DNA of 64,000 nucleotides from Shouchella miscanthi (GTDB lineage Bacteria > Bacillota > Bacilli > Bacillales > Bacillaceae_D). The notes beneath the pieces are model-generated. The model was not told the origin of the DNA, made no database searches, and worked only from the letters and a program-made list of their open reading frames with translations. The stretch is taken from the NCBI RefSeq assembly GCF_007725405.1, contig NZ_CP042163.1, forward strand, positions 1,550,001 through 1,614,000, given 5' to 3'. Positions 1 to 8,963 of the stretch are shown here, piece after piece (the first letter of the stretch is position 1; every line of letters begins with the position of its first letter). Made by a program: the position numbers and the translations under genes.

Positions 1-1
1 G

Positions 2-931
2 GACCATTCAGATGAAGGATTACAGCAATTGAAAGATTCTTTAACGAGGGAAGGGACAACGTCATTTCTAGTAACGACAATTACGCAATCGATTCAGTCT
101 ATTGAAGAGGTGATTCACCAAGTGGCCGTTCACCCAAATCAAGGAGGGGCTGAAATTGTAGGACTGCATATAGAGGGACCTTTCATAAATGAAGTAAGAA
201 AAGGGGCTCAGCCAGCCCAATATATTGTCGATCCAGCGATTGAACTAATGGAGAAATGGACGAATATCGCGCTAGGGAAAATCAAACAAGTTACGTACGC
301 ACCAGAAAAACCAGGTGGTTTAGAGTTAACAACCTATCTTCGTGAGCACGCAATCAATCCATCAATTGGACATTCAGATGCACAATATGACGAGATTGAA
401 TTAGCAATCAACAACGGTTTAAATCAAGCAACACATTTATTTAACGGCATGCGTCCATTGCATCACCGAGAACCAGGTGTAGTCGGTACAGCGTTACTAA
501 GAGATGAACTCGATGTAGAGCTCATTGCAGATGGCATTCATATTCATCCACATATGATTCAACTTGCTTGGAAAGTAAAAGGCACCAATCGTTGTCTTCT
601 TATTACCGATTCAATGCGGGCCAAGGGGTTAGCTGATGGAACCTATGACTTAGGCGGGCAGGACGTCCAAGTGAAAGATGGGCAAGCGACACTGGAAGAT
701 GGAAGTTTGGCTGGGTCGATTCTACCAATGAATGAAGCGATAACGAATATGATGATTTTTTCAGGGTGCACGTTTGAAGAAGCAATCCAAATGGCAACCT
801 ATAATCCAGCGAGAAAAATTAATGTGCTAGATCGGAAAGGGACGATTGAAGTCGGGAAGGACGCTGATTTCGTTATCTGGGAAGACGGTAAGATTGTCTC
901 TACATTTTGCAAAGGTAGCCACTGCTTATAA
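2..931 (+). CDS. nagA: N-acetylglucosamine-6-phosphate deacetylase, 5' truncated by window edge
   Basis: Removes the acetyl group from GlcNAc-6-phosphate, giving glucosamine-6-phosphate for NagB in cytoplasmic amino-sugar catabolism. The frame is open from the first bases (reading DHSDEGLQQLKDSL before the first in-frame TTG at 29), so the true N-terminus lies outside and only about 309 of roughly 390 residues are visible. Family motifs seen in order: GLHIEGPF (metal-ligand Glu), SIGHSDA, ATHLFNGM (metal/substrate His), IADGIHIHP, LITDSM (catalytic Asp) and the C-terminal NPARK segment. The stop lies 16 bp before nagB, so the two are surely co-transcribed. No oddity apart from the edge. Confidence 0.95.
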   Translation, partial: DHSDEGLQQLKDSLTREGTTSFLVTTITQSIQSIEEVIHQVAVHPNQGGAEIVGLHIEGPFINEVRKGAQPAQYIVDPAIELMEKWTNIALGKIKQVTYAPEKPGGLELTTYLREHAINPSIGHSDAQYDEIELAINNGLNQATHLFNGMRPLHHREPGVVGTALLRDELDVELIADGIHIHPHMIQLAWKVKGTNRCLLITDSMRAKGLADGTYDLGGQDVQVKDGQATLEDGSLAGSILPMNEAITNMMIFSGCTFEEAIQMATYNPARKINVLDRKGTIEVGKDADFVIWEDGKIVSTFCKGSHCL

Positions 932-947
932 GAAAGGAAGGTTCTTT

Positions 948-1688
948 ATGAAGATTGTGTACGTGAAAGATTATGATGCATTAAGTGAGGCTGGTGCGTC
1001 AATTTTACTGGAACATATAAAAGCAAAGCCATCATTGACAATGGGGCTAGCAACAGGTGGAACGCCAAAAGGAACTTATGAAAAACTAATTAACATGTCG
1101 GAGCAGGAAAAGGTTTCATTTGAACAAGTCCGAACGTTTAATTTAGATGAATATGTTGGGCTTTCAAAAGAAGATCCAAATAGCTATCATCACTATATGA
1201 AAGGCATGCTTTTTAACCATATTAACATTCAGTCAACGCACACCTTTATTCCAAATGGAGAAGCTGCATCCATAGAGTTGGAATGTCAGGATTATGAACA
1301 GCGTATAAAAGCAGAAGGCGGGATTGATATTCAGCTGCTTGGTATTGGCAATAACGGTCATATTGGCTTCAATGAGCCAGGGACTGATTTCTCAGAAACC
1401 ACTCATATGGTTGAGTTGGCTGATGCGACAAGGGAAGCAAATGCGCGTTATTTTAACGCTAAAGAGGATGTGCCAAAGCAAGCCATTACAATGGGGATTG
1501 CAAGCATTATGGCAGCAAAGGAAATACTATTATTAATTTCCGGTAAAGACAAGCAACATGCCTTTTCCACCCTTATTGAGGGTGGAATAGATCAAGCGTT
1601 TCCTGCTTCGATTCTGAAAGAGCATCCACGTGTAACCGTTATAGTTGATCGAGACGCAGCTGGTCAATATTTTGACGAATCAGCATAA
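948..1688 (+). CDS. nagB: Glucosamine-6-phosphate deaminase
   Basis: Converts glucosamine-6-phosphate to fructose-6-phosphate plus ammonia. I chose the ATG at 948 because AAAGGAAG at 933-940 precedes it by 7 nt and it yields 246 aa, close to the family norm (about 242); the longer frame from 846 only overlaps nagA. Visible motifs: GLATGGTPKGTYE (phosphate loop), FNLDEYVGL (catalytic Asp region) and GIGNNGHIGFNEPG (active-site His). Follows nagA in the same operon and ends in a strong bidirectional terminator. An NagR-type regulator is not in the window. Confidence 0.95.
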   Translation: MKIVYVKDYDALSEAGASILLEHIKAKPSLTMGLATGGTPKGTYEKLINMSEQEKVSFEQVRTFNLDEYVGLSKEDPNSYHHYMKGMLFNHINIQSTHTFIPNGEAASIELECQDYEQRIKAEGGIDIQLLGIGNNGHIGFNEPGTDFSETTHMVELADATREANARYFNAKEDVPKQAITMGIASIMAAKEILLLISGKDKQHAFSTLIEGGIDQAFPASILKEHPRVTVIVDRDAAGQYFDESA

Positions 1689-1690
1689 AA

Positions 1691-1733
1691 AAGATACGGG
1701 CGAATTACTTCTTCGCTACCGTATCTTTTTTTG
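1691..1733. terminator. Bidirectional rho-independent terminator
   Basis: AAGATACGG at 1691-1699 pairs with CCGTATCTT at 1719-1727, with A and T runs on either side. It separates convergent nagB and the DUF418 gene; the stop codon of the latter (1705-1707) lies in the loop. Confidence 0.85.
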
Positions 1734-2910
1734 TTATTGACTGCCACTTCAAATAAGTTCCACTTCGCCACATCCACTCTAAGGGACCAATTCGGAAAAA
1801 GTGTAGCCAAATCGAACTTAGTAACACTTGCAGCCCATAAACCCCGATAGAAAGGAGTGCACCATAAAAAACTCCTAATTGACCATAAAGTCCAAGTCCA
1901 TATCCATAGAATAAAAATGTAAAAAGAATAGACTGAAGAATATAGTTTGAGAACGCCATCTTTCCAACGTTGGCAAAAGGGAAAAACCATTTAGACCCAT
2001 ATGATACAAGGATTGCTATGCACGTTCCGTAAAATAACGCTAGAAAAGGTGCGCCAATATATATCGATAACGTTTGATATTGAGTGTTCATTCCTTCAGC
2101 AAGTGCGTTTGGAAGCTTAGCTGCGATCCCTATTAGAAGTAATACAGGTAACAGCAACAATGCTTTTTTGCGGTATAAATGAAAGGCTTCAAGCCACTTA
2201 CTTCGAGCCACAAATGCACCGAATAAAAACATTGGCATAACGGTTAATACAGCGGAGAGTTGATAAAACAATTCCCCGAAGACGAAAGCCACTGTGCTAT
2301 CTCCTGTGCTAATGCCTATAAGATCGTGGCTTGCCCGAAATTGGATATGATCACGATACGAACCATCTGAAAGAACAGCTTGTTCAGCAGAGTAAAAATA
2401 AGGAGCAGGTGTTTCACCTACATCAGGAATAAGAGCCGTGAGTCCTAAAACTCCAAACCAAATGAGTGCACTAATGAGTATGCCACGTTTTTTTAACGGC
2501 ATAAAAGCGAATAGAAGCATGGCCGTAAGCGAATAAGTAAGAAGGATATCTCCCCGCCATATGAAAAGAATATGTAATAAGCCAAATACTAACAGAAGTA
2601 CGGTTCGACGCCAAAAAACAGGACTATAGGATTGATTTTTTTCTTTAAAGCGGTCACGCTGCAACGTCATTCCATAACCAAATAGAAATGAAAACAGGGT
2701 AATAAAACTTCCATCAACGAACAAGCGAATAAAAAAATGAGCTCCTTCGTCTAATTCACCATTAGCGTACATTCCACTAACGGGAGTCATACTACCGAGC
2801 ATCCCAAATTGAAACACAATGCTATTAGCGAGTAAAATGCCAAGTAATGCAATTCCTCTAATTACATCAAGAGACATAATTCGGTCATGTTGCTGTAAAG
2901 GTGTATGCAT
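1705..2910 (-). CDS. DUF418 family integral membrane protein
   Basis: A 401-aa polytopic membrane protein. The N-terminus reads RIMSLDVIRGIALLGILLAN, the hallmark of DUF418/YeiB-like proteins (related to acyltransferase-type membrane proteins), followed by about ten hydrophobic segments and the C-terminal FRIGPLEWMWRSGTYLKW block that defines DUF418. Function in the family is not established; a transport or envelope role is only a guess. A GGAGG lies about 14 nt upstream of the ATG at 2910; the internal Met before SLDVIRG is an alternative start. It appears monocistronic, convergent with nagB. Confidence 0.85.
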   Translation of the reverse strand: MHTPLQQHDRIMSLDVIRGIALLGILLANSIVFQFGMLGSMTPVSGMYANGELDEGAHFFIRLFVDGSFITLFSFLFGYGMTLQRDRFKEKNQSYSPVFWRRTVLLLVFGLLHILFIWRGDILLTYSLTAMLLFAFMPLKKRGILISALIWFGVLGLTALIPDVGETPAPYFYSAEQAVLSDGSYRDHIQFRASHDLIGISTGDSTVAFVFGELFYQLSAVLTVMPMFLFGAFVARSKWLEAFHLYRKKALLLLPVLLLIGIAAKLPNALAEGMNTQYQTLSIYIGAPFLALFYGTCIAILVSYGSKWFFPFANVGKMAFSNYILQSILFTFLFYGYGLGLYGQLGVFYGALLSIGVYGLQVLLSSIWLHFFRIGPLEWMWRSGTYLKWQSITKKDTVAKK

Positions 2911-3000
2911 GCTAAACGATCAATCCTCCAATATAAATAAATAACATAACCCACTAATTATCCCACGTTCTCAAAAGATTGAAAAGTGAATTCATTCTAT

Positions 3001-3028
3001 TTGTATTTTTACTAATTTAAAGTAGACT
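3001..3028 (+). promoter_or_regulatory. Putative sigma-A promoter for the nitroreductase-FAH gene
   Basis: TTGTAT (3001-3006), 16-nt spacer, TAGACT (3023-3028), about 35 nt before the start codon at 3064. Confidence 0.5.
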
Positions 3029-3063
3029 AAAAGAGAGGCTAAAGAAAAAAGGAGTGGACAGGT

Positions 3064-4452
3064 ATGAATGAAATAATAAAAGGAATGAGTGCACACCGTT
3101 CCATTCGTGCTTATCAGACGGAAAACGTTACGAAAGAACAAATACAAACGATAACAAATGCGGCTCGATGGGCGTCTACGTCAAATCATGTGCAAGCCTA
3201 TTCGATTCTCTCCATTCAATCAAAGCAAACAAAACAAACCTTGGCTGAGCTCACAGGTGGTCAACGTTGGGTTGAAGAATGCCCTGTTTTCTTTGTTCTT
3301 TGTGCAGATTACACTAGACAGCGATATGCCAGCGAAAAGCATGGAGTTTCGTTTGATGTTGGTGGCGCTGAACAACTACTTGTTGCTGCTGTAGATGTTG
3401 CCCTTGTGGCGCAAAACATGTTGTTAGCGGCAGAATCTATCAATTTAAGCGGAGTTATGATTGGCGGAATTCGTAACCAACCAAAAGAAGTAAGTGAGCT
3501 GCTTGGCTTACCAGATTACGTTTTTCCGGTCATGGGGCTTGCAATTGGTGCACCTGGTCAAGACATAACCCAGAAGCCTCGTTTACCAGAGCAAGCGGTT
3601 GTACACGAAGAAGTGTATAACACAAGTCAACAGGAACTCATTGATACATATGATGCTGAAATGGAGCGCTATTACCTTGAGCGTACAAATGGAAGCCGAT
3701 CAACCACATGGACTGAACTTATGGCTCAATACACAAGTGTTCGAAAGCGAGCACATATGGATAATTTTCTGAAAGAAAAAGGGTTTTTACAAAGTGAAAA
3801 GGGAGAGGATGGAATGACAGGAAACCGTTTTAAAGATATTGGGGATATTTATTGTGTAGGTCGTAACTATGCAGAGCATGCGAAGGAATTAGGTAACGAT
3901 GTCCCAAAGCAACCACTTTTATTTACAAAGCCTAGAAGCTCATTAGCACTAGCAGACGGCCAGCAACTAGTGTTCCCGCATGATAAAGGGAGCATTCATT
4001 ACGAAATTGAGCTCGTATTAAAAATTGACCGCGATGTTTCAGAAGAAGATAAATTAGTTGATGTGGTAAGCGAAGTTGCGTTAGGATTGGATTTAACATT
4101 GCGTGATGTACAAGATACGTTAAAGCAAAAAGGGCATCCTTGGCTGCGAGCAAAAGGCTTTCCTAATGCAGCTATCTTAACACCGTTTTTTGCTTTTACA
4201 GGTGAAGAAGCGTGCCAAATAATTCCTTTCCAACTCAAAAAAAACGGAGAGATAGTGCAAGAGGGCTATACAAGCCAAATGATTTTTAGTTTAAGCTCTC
4301 TTTTTGAAGAAGTGAAAAAGGAATTTGGGCTAAGAAAAGGTGACTTACTCTTTACAGGCACACCAAAAGGGGTAGGGGAAATGAAGCATGGCGATCACTT
4401 TGCCCTGTATTTCAACCATGAGGAAAAAGGTTCTTTCACTGTAAGTGAGTAA
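3064..4452 (+). CDS. NADPH nitroreductase (NfrA/NfsA-like) fused to FAH-family hydrolase domain
   Basis: A single 462-aa frame holding two complete proteins. Residues 1 to about 245 match the NfrA/NfsA flavin nitroreductases (HRSIRAY near the N-terminus, WASTSNHVQAYS, GGIRNQP, GLAIGAPGQ, ERTNGSR), and NfrA proteins normally end at a KEKGF-type tail, which occurs here at about 237. Residues 251-462 match the FAHD1/YcgM-type fumarylacetoacetate-hydrolase family (YCVGRNYAEHAKELG, HYEIELVLKI metal acidic residues, KGFPNAA, LLFTGTPKGVG). An ATG at 3814 (Met251) has its own GGGAGAGG 5 nt upstream, so the second domain may also be made separately. Start at 3064 follows AAGGAGTGG. Both roles are family-based; substrates are unknown. 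Confidence 0.8.
   Translation: MNEIIKGMSAHRSIRAYQTENVTKEQIQTITNAARWASTSNHVQAYSILSIQSKQTKQTLAELTGGQRWVEECPVFFVLCADYTRQRYASEKHGVSFDVGGAEQLLVAAVDVALVAQNMLLAAESINLSGVMIGGIRNQPKEVSELLGLPDYVFPVMGLAIGAPGQDITQKPRLPEQAVVHEEVYNTSQQELIDTYDAEMERYYLERTNGSRSTTWTELMAQYTSVRKRAHMDNFLKEKGFLQSEKGEDGMTGNRFKDIGDIYCVGRNYAEHAKELGNDVPKQPLLFTKPRSSLALADGQQLVFPHDKGSIHYEIELVLKIDRDVSEEDKLVDVVSEVALGLDLTLRDVQDTLKQKGHPWLRAKGFPNAAILTPFFAFTGEEACQIIPFQLKKNGEIVQEGYTSQMIFSLSSLFEEVKKEFGLRKGDLLFTGTPKGVGEMKHGDHFALYFNHEEKGSFTVSE
3801..3816 (+). promoter_or_regulatory. Internal ribosome-binding site and ATG inside the fused gene
   Basis: GGGAGAGG (3801-3808), 5-nt spacer, ATG (3814-3816) in frame with the FAH domain. In the +1 frame a TGA at 3815-3817 overlaps this ATG as ATGA, the usual stop/start overlap of two coupled genes. 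Confidence 0.6.
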
Positions 4453-4511
4453 AAGTGTTAAAGAGAAGCGATACTGATGGTAGTGAAGAGTGTGAAGGGA
4501 CGAAGAACAAC

Positions 4512-6050
4512 ATGAAAGAAATTGATGTGTCAAAGTTTGAAAAAAAGATGATCATTCGCAATATAGAAGAAAAAGATTTTGATGCGATTATTAAGCTATC
4601 AAAACAATGTTTTCAAAATATGGAGCCATGGCGATACGAAGAATTAAAGAGTCATATCTCTGTGTTTCCTGAAGGTCAATTCTGTGTTGAATATGATGGA
4701 GAAATTATTGGCTCGTGTTCTAGCTTAATTATTAATTTTGATGAGTATGATGACCAGCATACTTGGGACGAAATTACCGATGAAGGCTATATTACGAACC
4801 ATGATTCTGATGGATTTAATTTGTATGGAATAGAGGTAATGGTTCATCCGGATTACCGGCGGATGAAAATTGGGCGACGTTTATACGAAGCAAGAAAAGA
4901 ATTATGCCGAGAATTGAATCTTAAAAGTATTATCATTGGTGGTCGAATTCCGAATTACTACAAGTACGCAGACCGATTTACGCCAAGGCAATATGTGGAT
5001 GAAGTGATGATGCATAATATCTATGACCCAGTGTTAACGTTTCAGGTCATTAATGGGTTTTCACTGAAGCGAGTAAATGCCAATTATCTTGATGATGATC
5101 GGGCAAGTATGCGCTATGCGACGCTTATGGAATGGAACAACATTGACTATCAGCCGTCCACACCTAAAAGAAGATTCAAAACATCGTTTCCTGTTCGTAT
5201 CACAACCATTCAATATGAAATGAAGAAGATTTCTTCATTCGAAGAGTTCGCCGTGCAATGTGAGTATTACTCAGATGTCGCAGCAAGCTACAAGTCAGAC
5301 TTCGCTGTATTCCCGGAAATTTTCACATTGCAATTGCTGTCGTTCTTGCCGGAGAAAAGCCCAAGTCGAGCGATTCGGCGCTTAACGGAATTTACAGAAG
5401 ATTATATTGAGCTATTTACTAATCTGGCAGTTAAATACAATGTGAATATTATTGGTGGCTCTCATTATGTGGAAGAAGAGGGTAAGATCTTTAATATTAG
5501 CTATCTTTTCCGCCGCGATGGAACGATTGAAAAACAATATAAACTTCACGTAACACCGAACGAACGGTTATTCTGGGGCATTTCTGGTGGAGATGAAGTG
5601 AAAGTATTTGATACAGATTGTGGGAAAATTGCGATTCAGATTTGTTATGACGTTGAATTCCCTGAACTCGGTAGAATCGCAACTGATAAAGGAGCCAATA
5701 TTATTTTCTCTCCTTTTTGTACAGATGATCGACAAGGGTACTTGCGCGTTCGCTACTGCTCTCAAGCTAGAGCGATAGAAAACCAAGTCTACACAGTCAT
5801 CTCTGGTACAGTTGGAAATCTTTCTGATGTGGCAAACATGGATATTCAATATGCTCAGTCTGGAATCTTCACTCCGTCTGATTTTGAATTTCCACGTGAC
5901 GGAATCGTTGGTGAGTGTAGCCCGAACGTAGAAACCGTTGTTGTTGGAGATGTCGATTTAGAGATTCTTAGGCGGAACCGTCGATCTGGAAGTGTGAATC
6001 AACTGCGTGATCGACGAGATGATATTTATCACGTCGTATACAAACAATAA
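4512..6050 (+). CDS. yhcX: GNAT acetyltransferase-nitrilase two-domain protein (YhcX-like)
   Basis: A 512-aa cytoplasmic protein. The first ~200 residues form an N-acetyltransferase domain (IEVMVHPDYRRMKIGRRLYEA is the acetyl-CoA binding region). The rest is a carbon-nitrogen hydrolase with the nitrilase triad visible: Glu in FPEIF, Lys in QYKLHVTPNE and Cys in IQICYDVEFPE. This domain order is that of B. subtilis YhcX, which also sits near glpD-pgcA. I prefer ATG 4512 over GTG 4455 because it gives the YhcX length and has GAAGGGA upstream, although spacing is long (11 nt). Substrate unknown; an acylated amine or amide is a family-based guess. Confidence 0.88.
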   Translation: MKEIDVSKFEKKMIIRNIEEKDFDAIIKLSKQCFQNMEPWRYEELKSHISVFPEGQFCVEYDGEIIGSCSSLIINFDEYDDQHTWDEITDEGYITNHDSDGFNLYGIEVMVHPDYRRMKIGRRLYEARKELCRELNLKSIIIGGRIPNYYKYADRFTPRQYVDEVMMHNIYDPVLTFQVINGFSLKRVNANYLDDDRASMRYATLMEWNNIDYQPSTPKRRFKTSFPVRITTIQYEMKKISSFEEFAVQCEYYSDVAASYKSDFAVFPEIFTLQLLSFLPEKSPSRAIRRLTEFTEDYIELFTNLAVKYNVNIIGGSHYVEEEGKIFNISYLFRRDGTIEKQYKLHVTPNERLFWGISGGDEVKVFDTDCGKIAIQICYDVEFPELGRIATDKGANIIFSPFCTDDRQGYLRVRYCSQARAIENQVYTVISGTVGNLSDVANMDIQYAQSGIFTPSDFEFPRDGIVGECSPNVETVVVGDVDLEILRRNRRSGSVNQLRDRRDDIYHVVYKQ

Positions 6051-6056
6051 AAGTGA

Positions 6057-6096
6057 GAAGACGCCCCAACTTTTTTGTGGGCGTCTTCGTTTATGT
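6057..6096 (+). terminator. Rho-independent terminator after yhcX-like gene
   Basis: GAAGACGCCC starting at 6057 pairs with GGGCGTCTTC ending at 6088, followed by a T-rich tract. Confidence 0.8.
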
Positions 6097-6140
6097 TTTT
6101 GTACAGTGGCAAGACTAGGTGTTAAAAGGAGTTGAGAATT

Positions 6141-6530
6141 GTGAATTCACCTTTTACACCTGTGATTCTGAAACAAATTAGCTTACTAATCTTAATTGTT
6201 GCTGCAGTAATTTTTATTTATTCGATTCGATCGTACGATGGTGTTCAGACGTTAGTCATTAAAGATGTCCCACAAACTGTTCAAAAGAACGAAACTGCCG
6301 ATCTTCAAGTATTTGTAGAAGATCATTTTGGTGAGCCTATCACAACTGCGAATGTTGTAGGCCATTATGTGTTGAATGAGCATGAAGTGGATGTACAATT
6401 CCATCATAAAGAAAATGGGTTATATGAAGGAGAGATTTTATTTTTTCTTTCAGGTCAATGGCGAGGGGAAGTAAGAGCAAATACATTCTCATCTGAAGAA
6501 AAACTTGCTATGATAGTAGATGTAAACTAA
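6141..6530 (+). CDS. Small membrane-anchored protein, FixH/YtkA-like fold suspected
   Basis: I do not recognise this gene with certainty. GTG 6141 is preferred (AGGAG at 6127-6131, 9-nt spacing), giving 129 aa. One strongly hydrophobic segment at about residues 8-27 should anchor it in the membrane; the remaining ~100 residues are predicted outside and look beta-rich (DLQVFVEDHFGEPITTANV, then a GLYEGEILFFLSGQWRGEV stretch). That pattern, an exported domain with a conserved G-Y/L-Y and SGQW core, resembles FixH or YtkA-like Ig-fold proteins. It is 24 bp upstream of sfsA and probably co-transcribed. Confidence 0.6.
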   Translation: MNSPFTPVILKQISLLILIVAAVIFIYSIRSYDGVQTLVIKDVPQTVQKNETADLQVFVEDHFGEPITTANVVGHYVLNEHEVDVQFHHKENGLYEGEILFFLSGQWRGEVRANTFSSEEKLAMIVDVN

Positions 6531-6553
6531 TTGTAGGGAAAAAAGGAGAGAGT

Positions 6554-7261
6554 ATGTTGGTTGTTTTTCCAACACTAGTAAAAACGACATTTATAGAACG
6601 ACCAAATCGGTTTATCCTGCTTGTAAAGAGAGAAGACACAGGAGAACAGATTGAAGCCCATCTTCCAGACCCAGGCAGACTAAAAGAACTTCTTGTTGAA
6701 CAGGCAACGATTTGGGTAGAATACGTTGATAAAAGCAGTCGCAAGACAAGCTGGACAGCCATCCTATGCGAAACAAAAGAAGGCAATCTTGTATCTCTGC
6801 AGACAACGATCGCGAATAAGCTAGCAGAAACGGCAATAAGAGAGAAACGAATCCCTTCCTTACGTAAATGGTCAATTGAAAAAAGAGAATGTAAGGTAGG
6901 TTCTTCTCGTTTTGACTTTCTTTTAAAAAACGATCAAGGTAAAAAACGGTTGTTAGAAGTGAAAAGCGTTACACTATCGAGGACAGGAGAAGGCTTTTTT
7001 CCTGATGCACCAACCGCAAGAGGTGCTCGTCATGTACAAGAGTTAACAAAGCTTACAGAACAAGGACGTTATGAAGCGGCCATTTTATTTGTTGCACAAA
7101 GAAATGATATTCGGTCTGTGGCTGTTGAGGCTATCATAGATCCAGCATTTGCCCAATCGATTATGGAAGCGAATCAAGCGAACGTTCAGATTGTAGCTGT
7201 AAGCACAAACCTGTCTAAAGATAAGATTGCCATTGGACAGGAAATTCCTTTTTTAATCTGA
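6554..7261 (+). CDS. sfsA: SfsA family protein (DNA/RNA-binding or nuclease-like)
   Basis: A 235-aa SfsA homologue. Family blocks seen: ERPNRF near residue 15, EAHLPDPGRLKELL, the KREC-VGSSRFDFLL block, LEVKSVTLSRTGEGFFPDAPTARGARHVQEL and a C-terminal DPAF. The D and E-V-K arrangement in the middle is that of a PD-(D/E)XK nuclease-like core. SfsA was first linked to maltose-gene activation in E. coli; its biochemical role is unsettled. Start ATG 6554 follows AAGGAG (6543-6548). No neighbour explains its role here. Confidence 0.92.
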   Translation: MLVVFPTLVKTTFIERPNRFILLVKREDTGEQIEAHLPDPGRLKELLVEQATIWVEYVDKSSRKTSWTAILCETKEGNLVSLQTTIANKLAETAIREKRIPSLRKWSIEKRECKVGSSRFDFLLKNDQGKKRLLEVKSVTLSRTGEGFFPDAPTARGARHVQELTKLTEQGRYEAAILFVAQRNDIRSVAVEAIIDPAFAQSIMEANQANVQIVAVSTNLSKDKIAIGQEIPFLI

Positions 7262-7321
7262 TTTAATTGTAAATGAATGGTATAGTGTTGAGAAGGAATA
7301 GGCTATGAATGGGGAGAGCAA

Positions 7322-8926
7322 ATGATTCGTACTTTTTCTAACGAAGATAGAGATGAAACCATTGATAAAATGGGAGAAGCAACGTATGATTTACTCGTTG
7401 TTGGTGGCGGTGTCACAGGAGCGGGGATTGCATTAGACGCATGCATACGCGGCTTAAAGACGCTTTTAGTTGATCAGCAAGATTTTGCTTCAGGTGCTTC
7501 AAAAAATTGGTCTAATCTGTTTCATGCTGAAATCCAGCATATGCACCATTTAGAAATGAAAATGTATAATGATTTATTTAAACAGCGTTTAATTTTAAAA
7601 GAGAACGCTCCACACCTGATTAAACAAACCGAATTGATCTTACCAACTTATAAAACTGGTCTCTTCACAAAATCATTTCGCTCAAAGCTACTCGATCGGC
7701 TCACCGAAATGGCATTTAAAGAGAAGCGAAAGCACATTACGAAGAAAGAACTAGCAAAGCTGGAACCTGCATTATCACTAAAGCATGCAAAGCACGCTTC
7801 TTTGTATAAAGAATTCCTTATAGATGAGTCAAGATTAGCTATCGATTTATTAAAAGAATCAGTAAAAAGAGGTCTAGATGCGCTTAATTATATGAAAGTA
7901 GAGAGTTTTCTCTATGAAAATGATAAAATAAGCGGTGCACTTGTAGTCGATCAGAACAAAAACGAAGTACATAAAGTAACAGCAAAGCACGTTGTTAATG
8001 CAAGTGGTACAATGGTTGATTCCCTTCGCGTTCAAGATCGTTCTCTTACAAACATCGTCATTGACTCTGTCGAGGATTATTTTTTTACGGTGCCAAGAGA
8101 CCGTATGCCCGTTCATCATGCCATGTACATCGAAACCGAACAACATCAGCTTGTTAGCTTGGTGCCGTATCGTCAGTCTATTATTGTTGGGCATTCTGTT
8201 CAAAAACAAAACGAGCGCACAAGTAATAAAGAGTTGCTCGATTTGTTAAATCGCACCTTTAGTGAGCACCCTTTAGAGGATGATGACATTGAAGCAAGCT
8301 GGGTCGTGAAGCGTCCATATCCAATTGATAAGAAGAAAAAGCATCACGAATATAAGCGACAGGAGTGGATTGAATCTCCATCAGGTCTTTTATCTGTTGT
8401 GTGTGGCCAGCATACGTTTTACCGCTCCGTTGCAGAACAAGTAGTGGATCGTATATGCAAACAACTGCATCATAAAAGAAATTGTCAAACCGATACAGTG
8501 ACCATTTCAGGTGGATATGTAGGTGGCTTAGATGACTTTCTTTTCTATAAAAAGAAACGGACAGAAGAGGGCTTACAGTATGGCTTAACAGAGTACGAAG
8601 CCAATCAGCTCATTGACCGATATGGTTCAAATATAGGACAGCTTTACGTAAGGCTGCGGACGTTTGGGAAGCAAGCAAAAATGTTCGGCTTAAGTCCGGC
8701 AATTTTTGCTGAACTCCTGTATTGTATTGAAGAAGAATCGATTCTTAGTCCTGTTGATTTTCTTGTGCAGCGCACGGGTTATTTGTATATGGACAAAGCA
8801 TTAACAATGACTGTCAAGGAACCGATTTTTCGTTATATGCGCGATCGCTTAAATTGGACAGAAGAGCAAGAGTTACGATTCCGAGAAAAGCTAGAGAGTG
8901 AAATCACTCAAGCCTATGAAACTTAA
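7322..8926 (+). CDS. GlpD-like FAD protein with lost active-site motifs
   Basis: A 534-aa protein with the overall length and order of glycerol-3-phosphate dehydrogenase GlpD. The FAD dinucleotide-binding motif is intact (LLVVGGGVTGAGIALDACIRG, DFASGAS), and C-terminal blocks such as SGGYVGG and VQRTGYLY align by eye. However, the GlpD signature RSTKLVHGGLRYL is replaced by NWSNLFHAEIQHM, the GTTDT motif by GHSVQ and the GGKLTGYRKMAE motif by GQHTFYRSVAE. It sits immediately before pgcA, where B. subtilis has glpD. I infer a diverged paralog that keeps flavin binding but probably does not oxidise G3P. Start ATG 7322 follows GGGGAG. Confidence 0.75.
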   Translation: MIRTFSNEDRDETIDKMGEATYDLLVVGGGVTGAGIALDACIRGLKTLLVDQQDFASGASKNWSNLFHAEIQHMHHLEMKMYNDLFKQRLILKENAPHLIKQTELILPTYKTGLFTKSFRSKLLDRLTEMAFKEKRKHITKKELAKLEPALSLKHAKHASLYKEFLIDESRLAIDLLKESVKRGLDALNYMKVESFLYENDKISGALVVDQNKNEVHKVTAKHVVNASGTMVDSLRVQDRSLTNIVIDSVEDYFFTVPRDRMPVHHAMYIETEQHQLVSLVPYRQSIIVGHSVQKQNERTSNKELLDLLNRTFSEHPLEDDDIEASWVVKRPYPIDKKKKHHEYKRQEWIESPSGLLSVVCGQHTFYRSVAEQVVDRICKQLHHKRNCQTDTVTISGGYVGGLDDFLFYKKKRTEEGLQYGLTEYEANQLIDRYGSNIGQLYVRLRTFGKQAKMFGLSPAIFAELLYCIEEESILSPVDFLVQRTGYLYMDKALTMTVKEPIFRYMRDRLNWTEEQELRFREKLESEITQAYET

Positions 8927-8963
8927 CGTAACGTAAAATGCTAGATTTTTTGGAGGAGAATTA

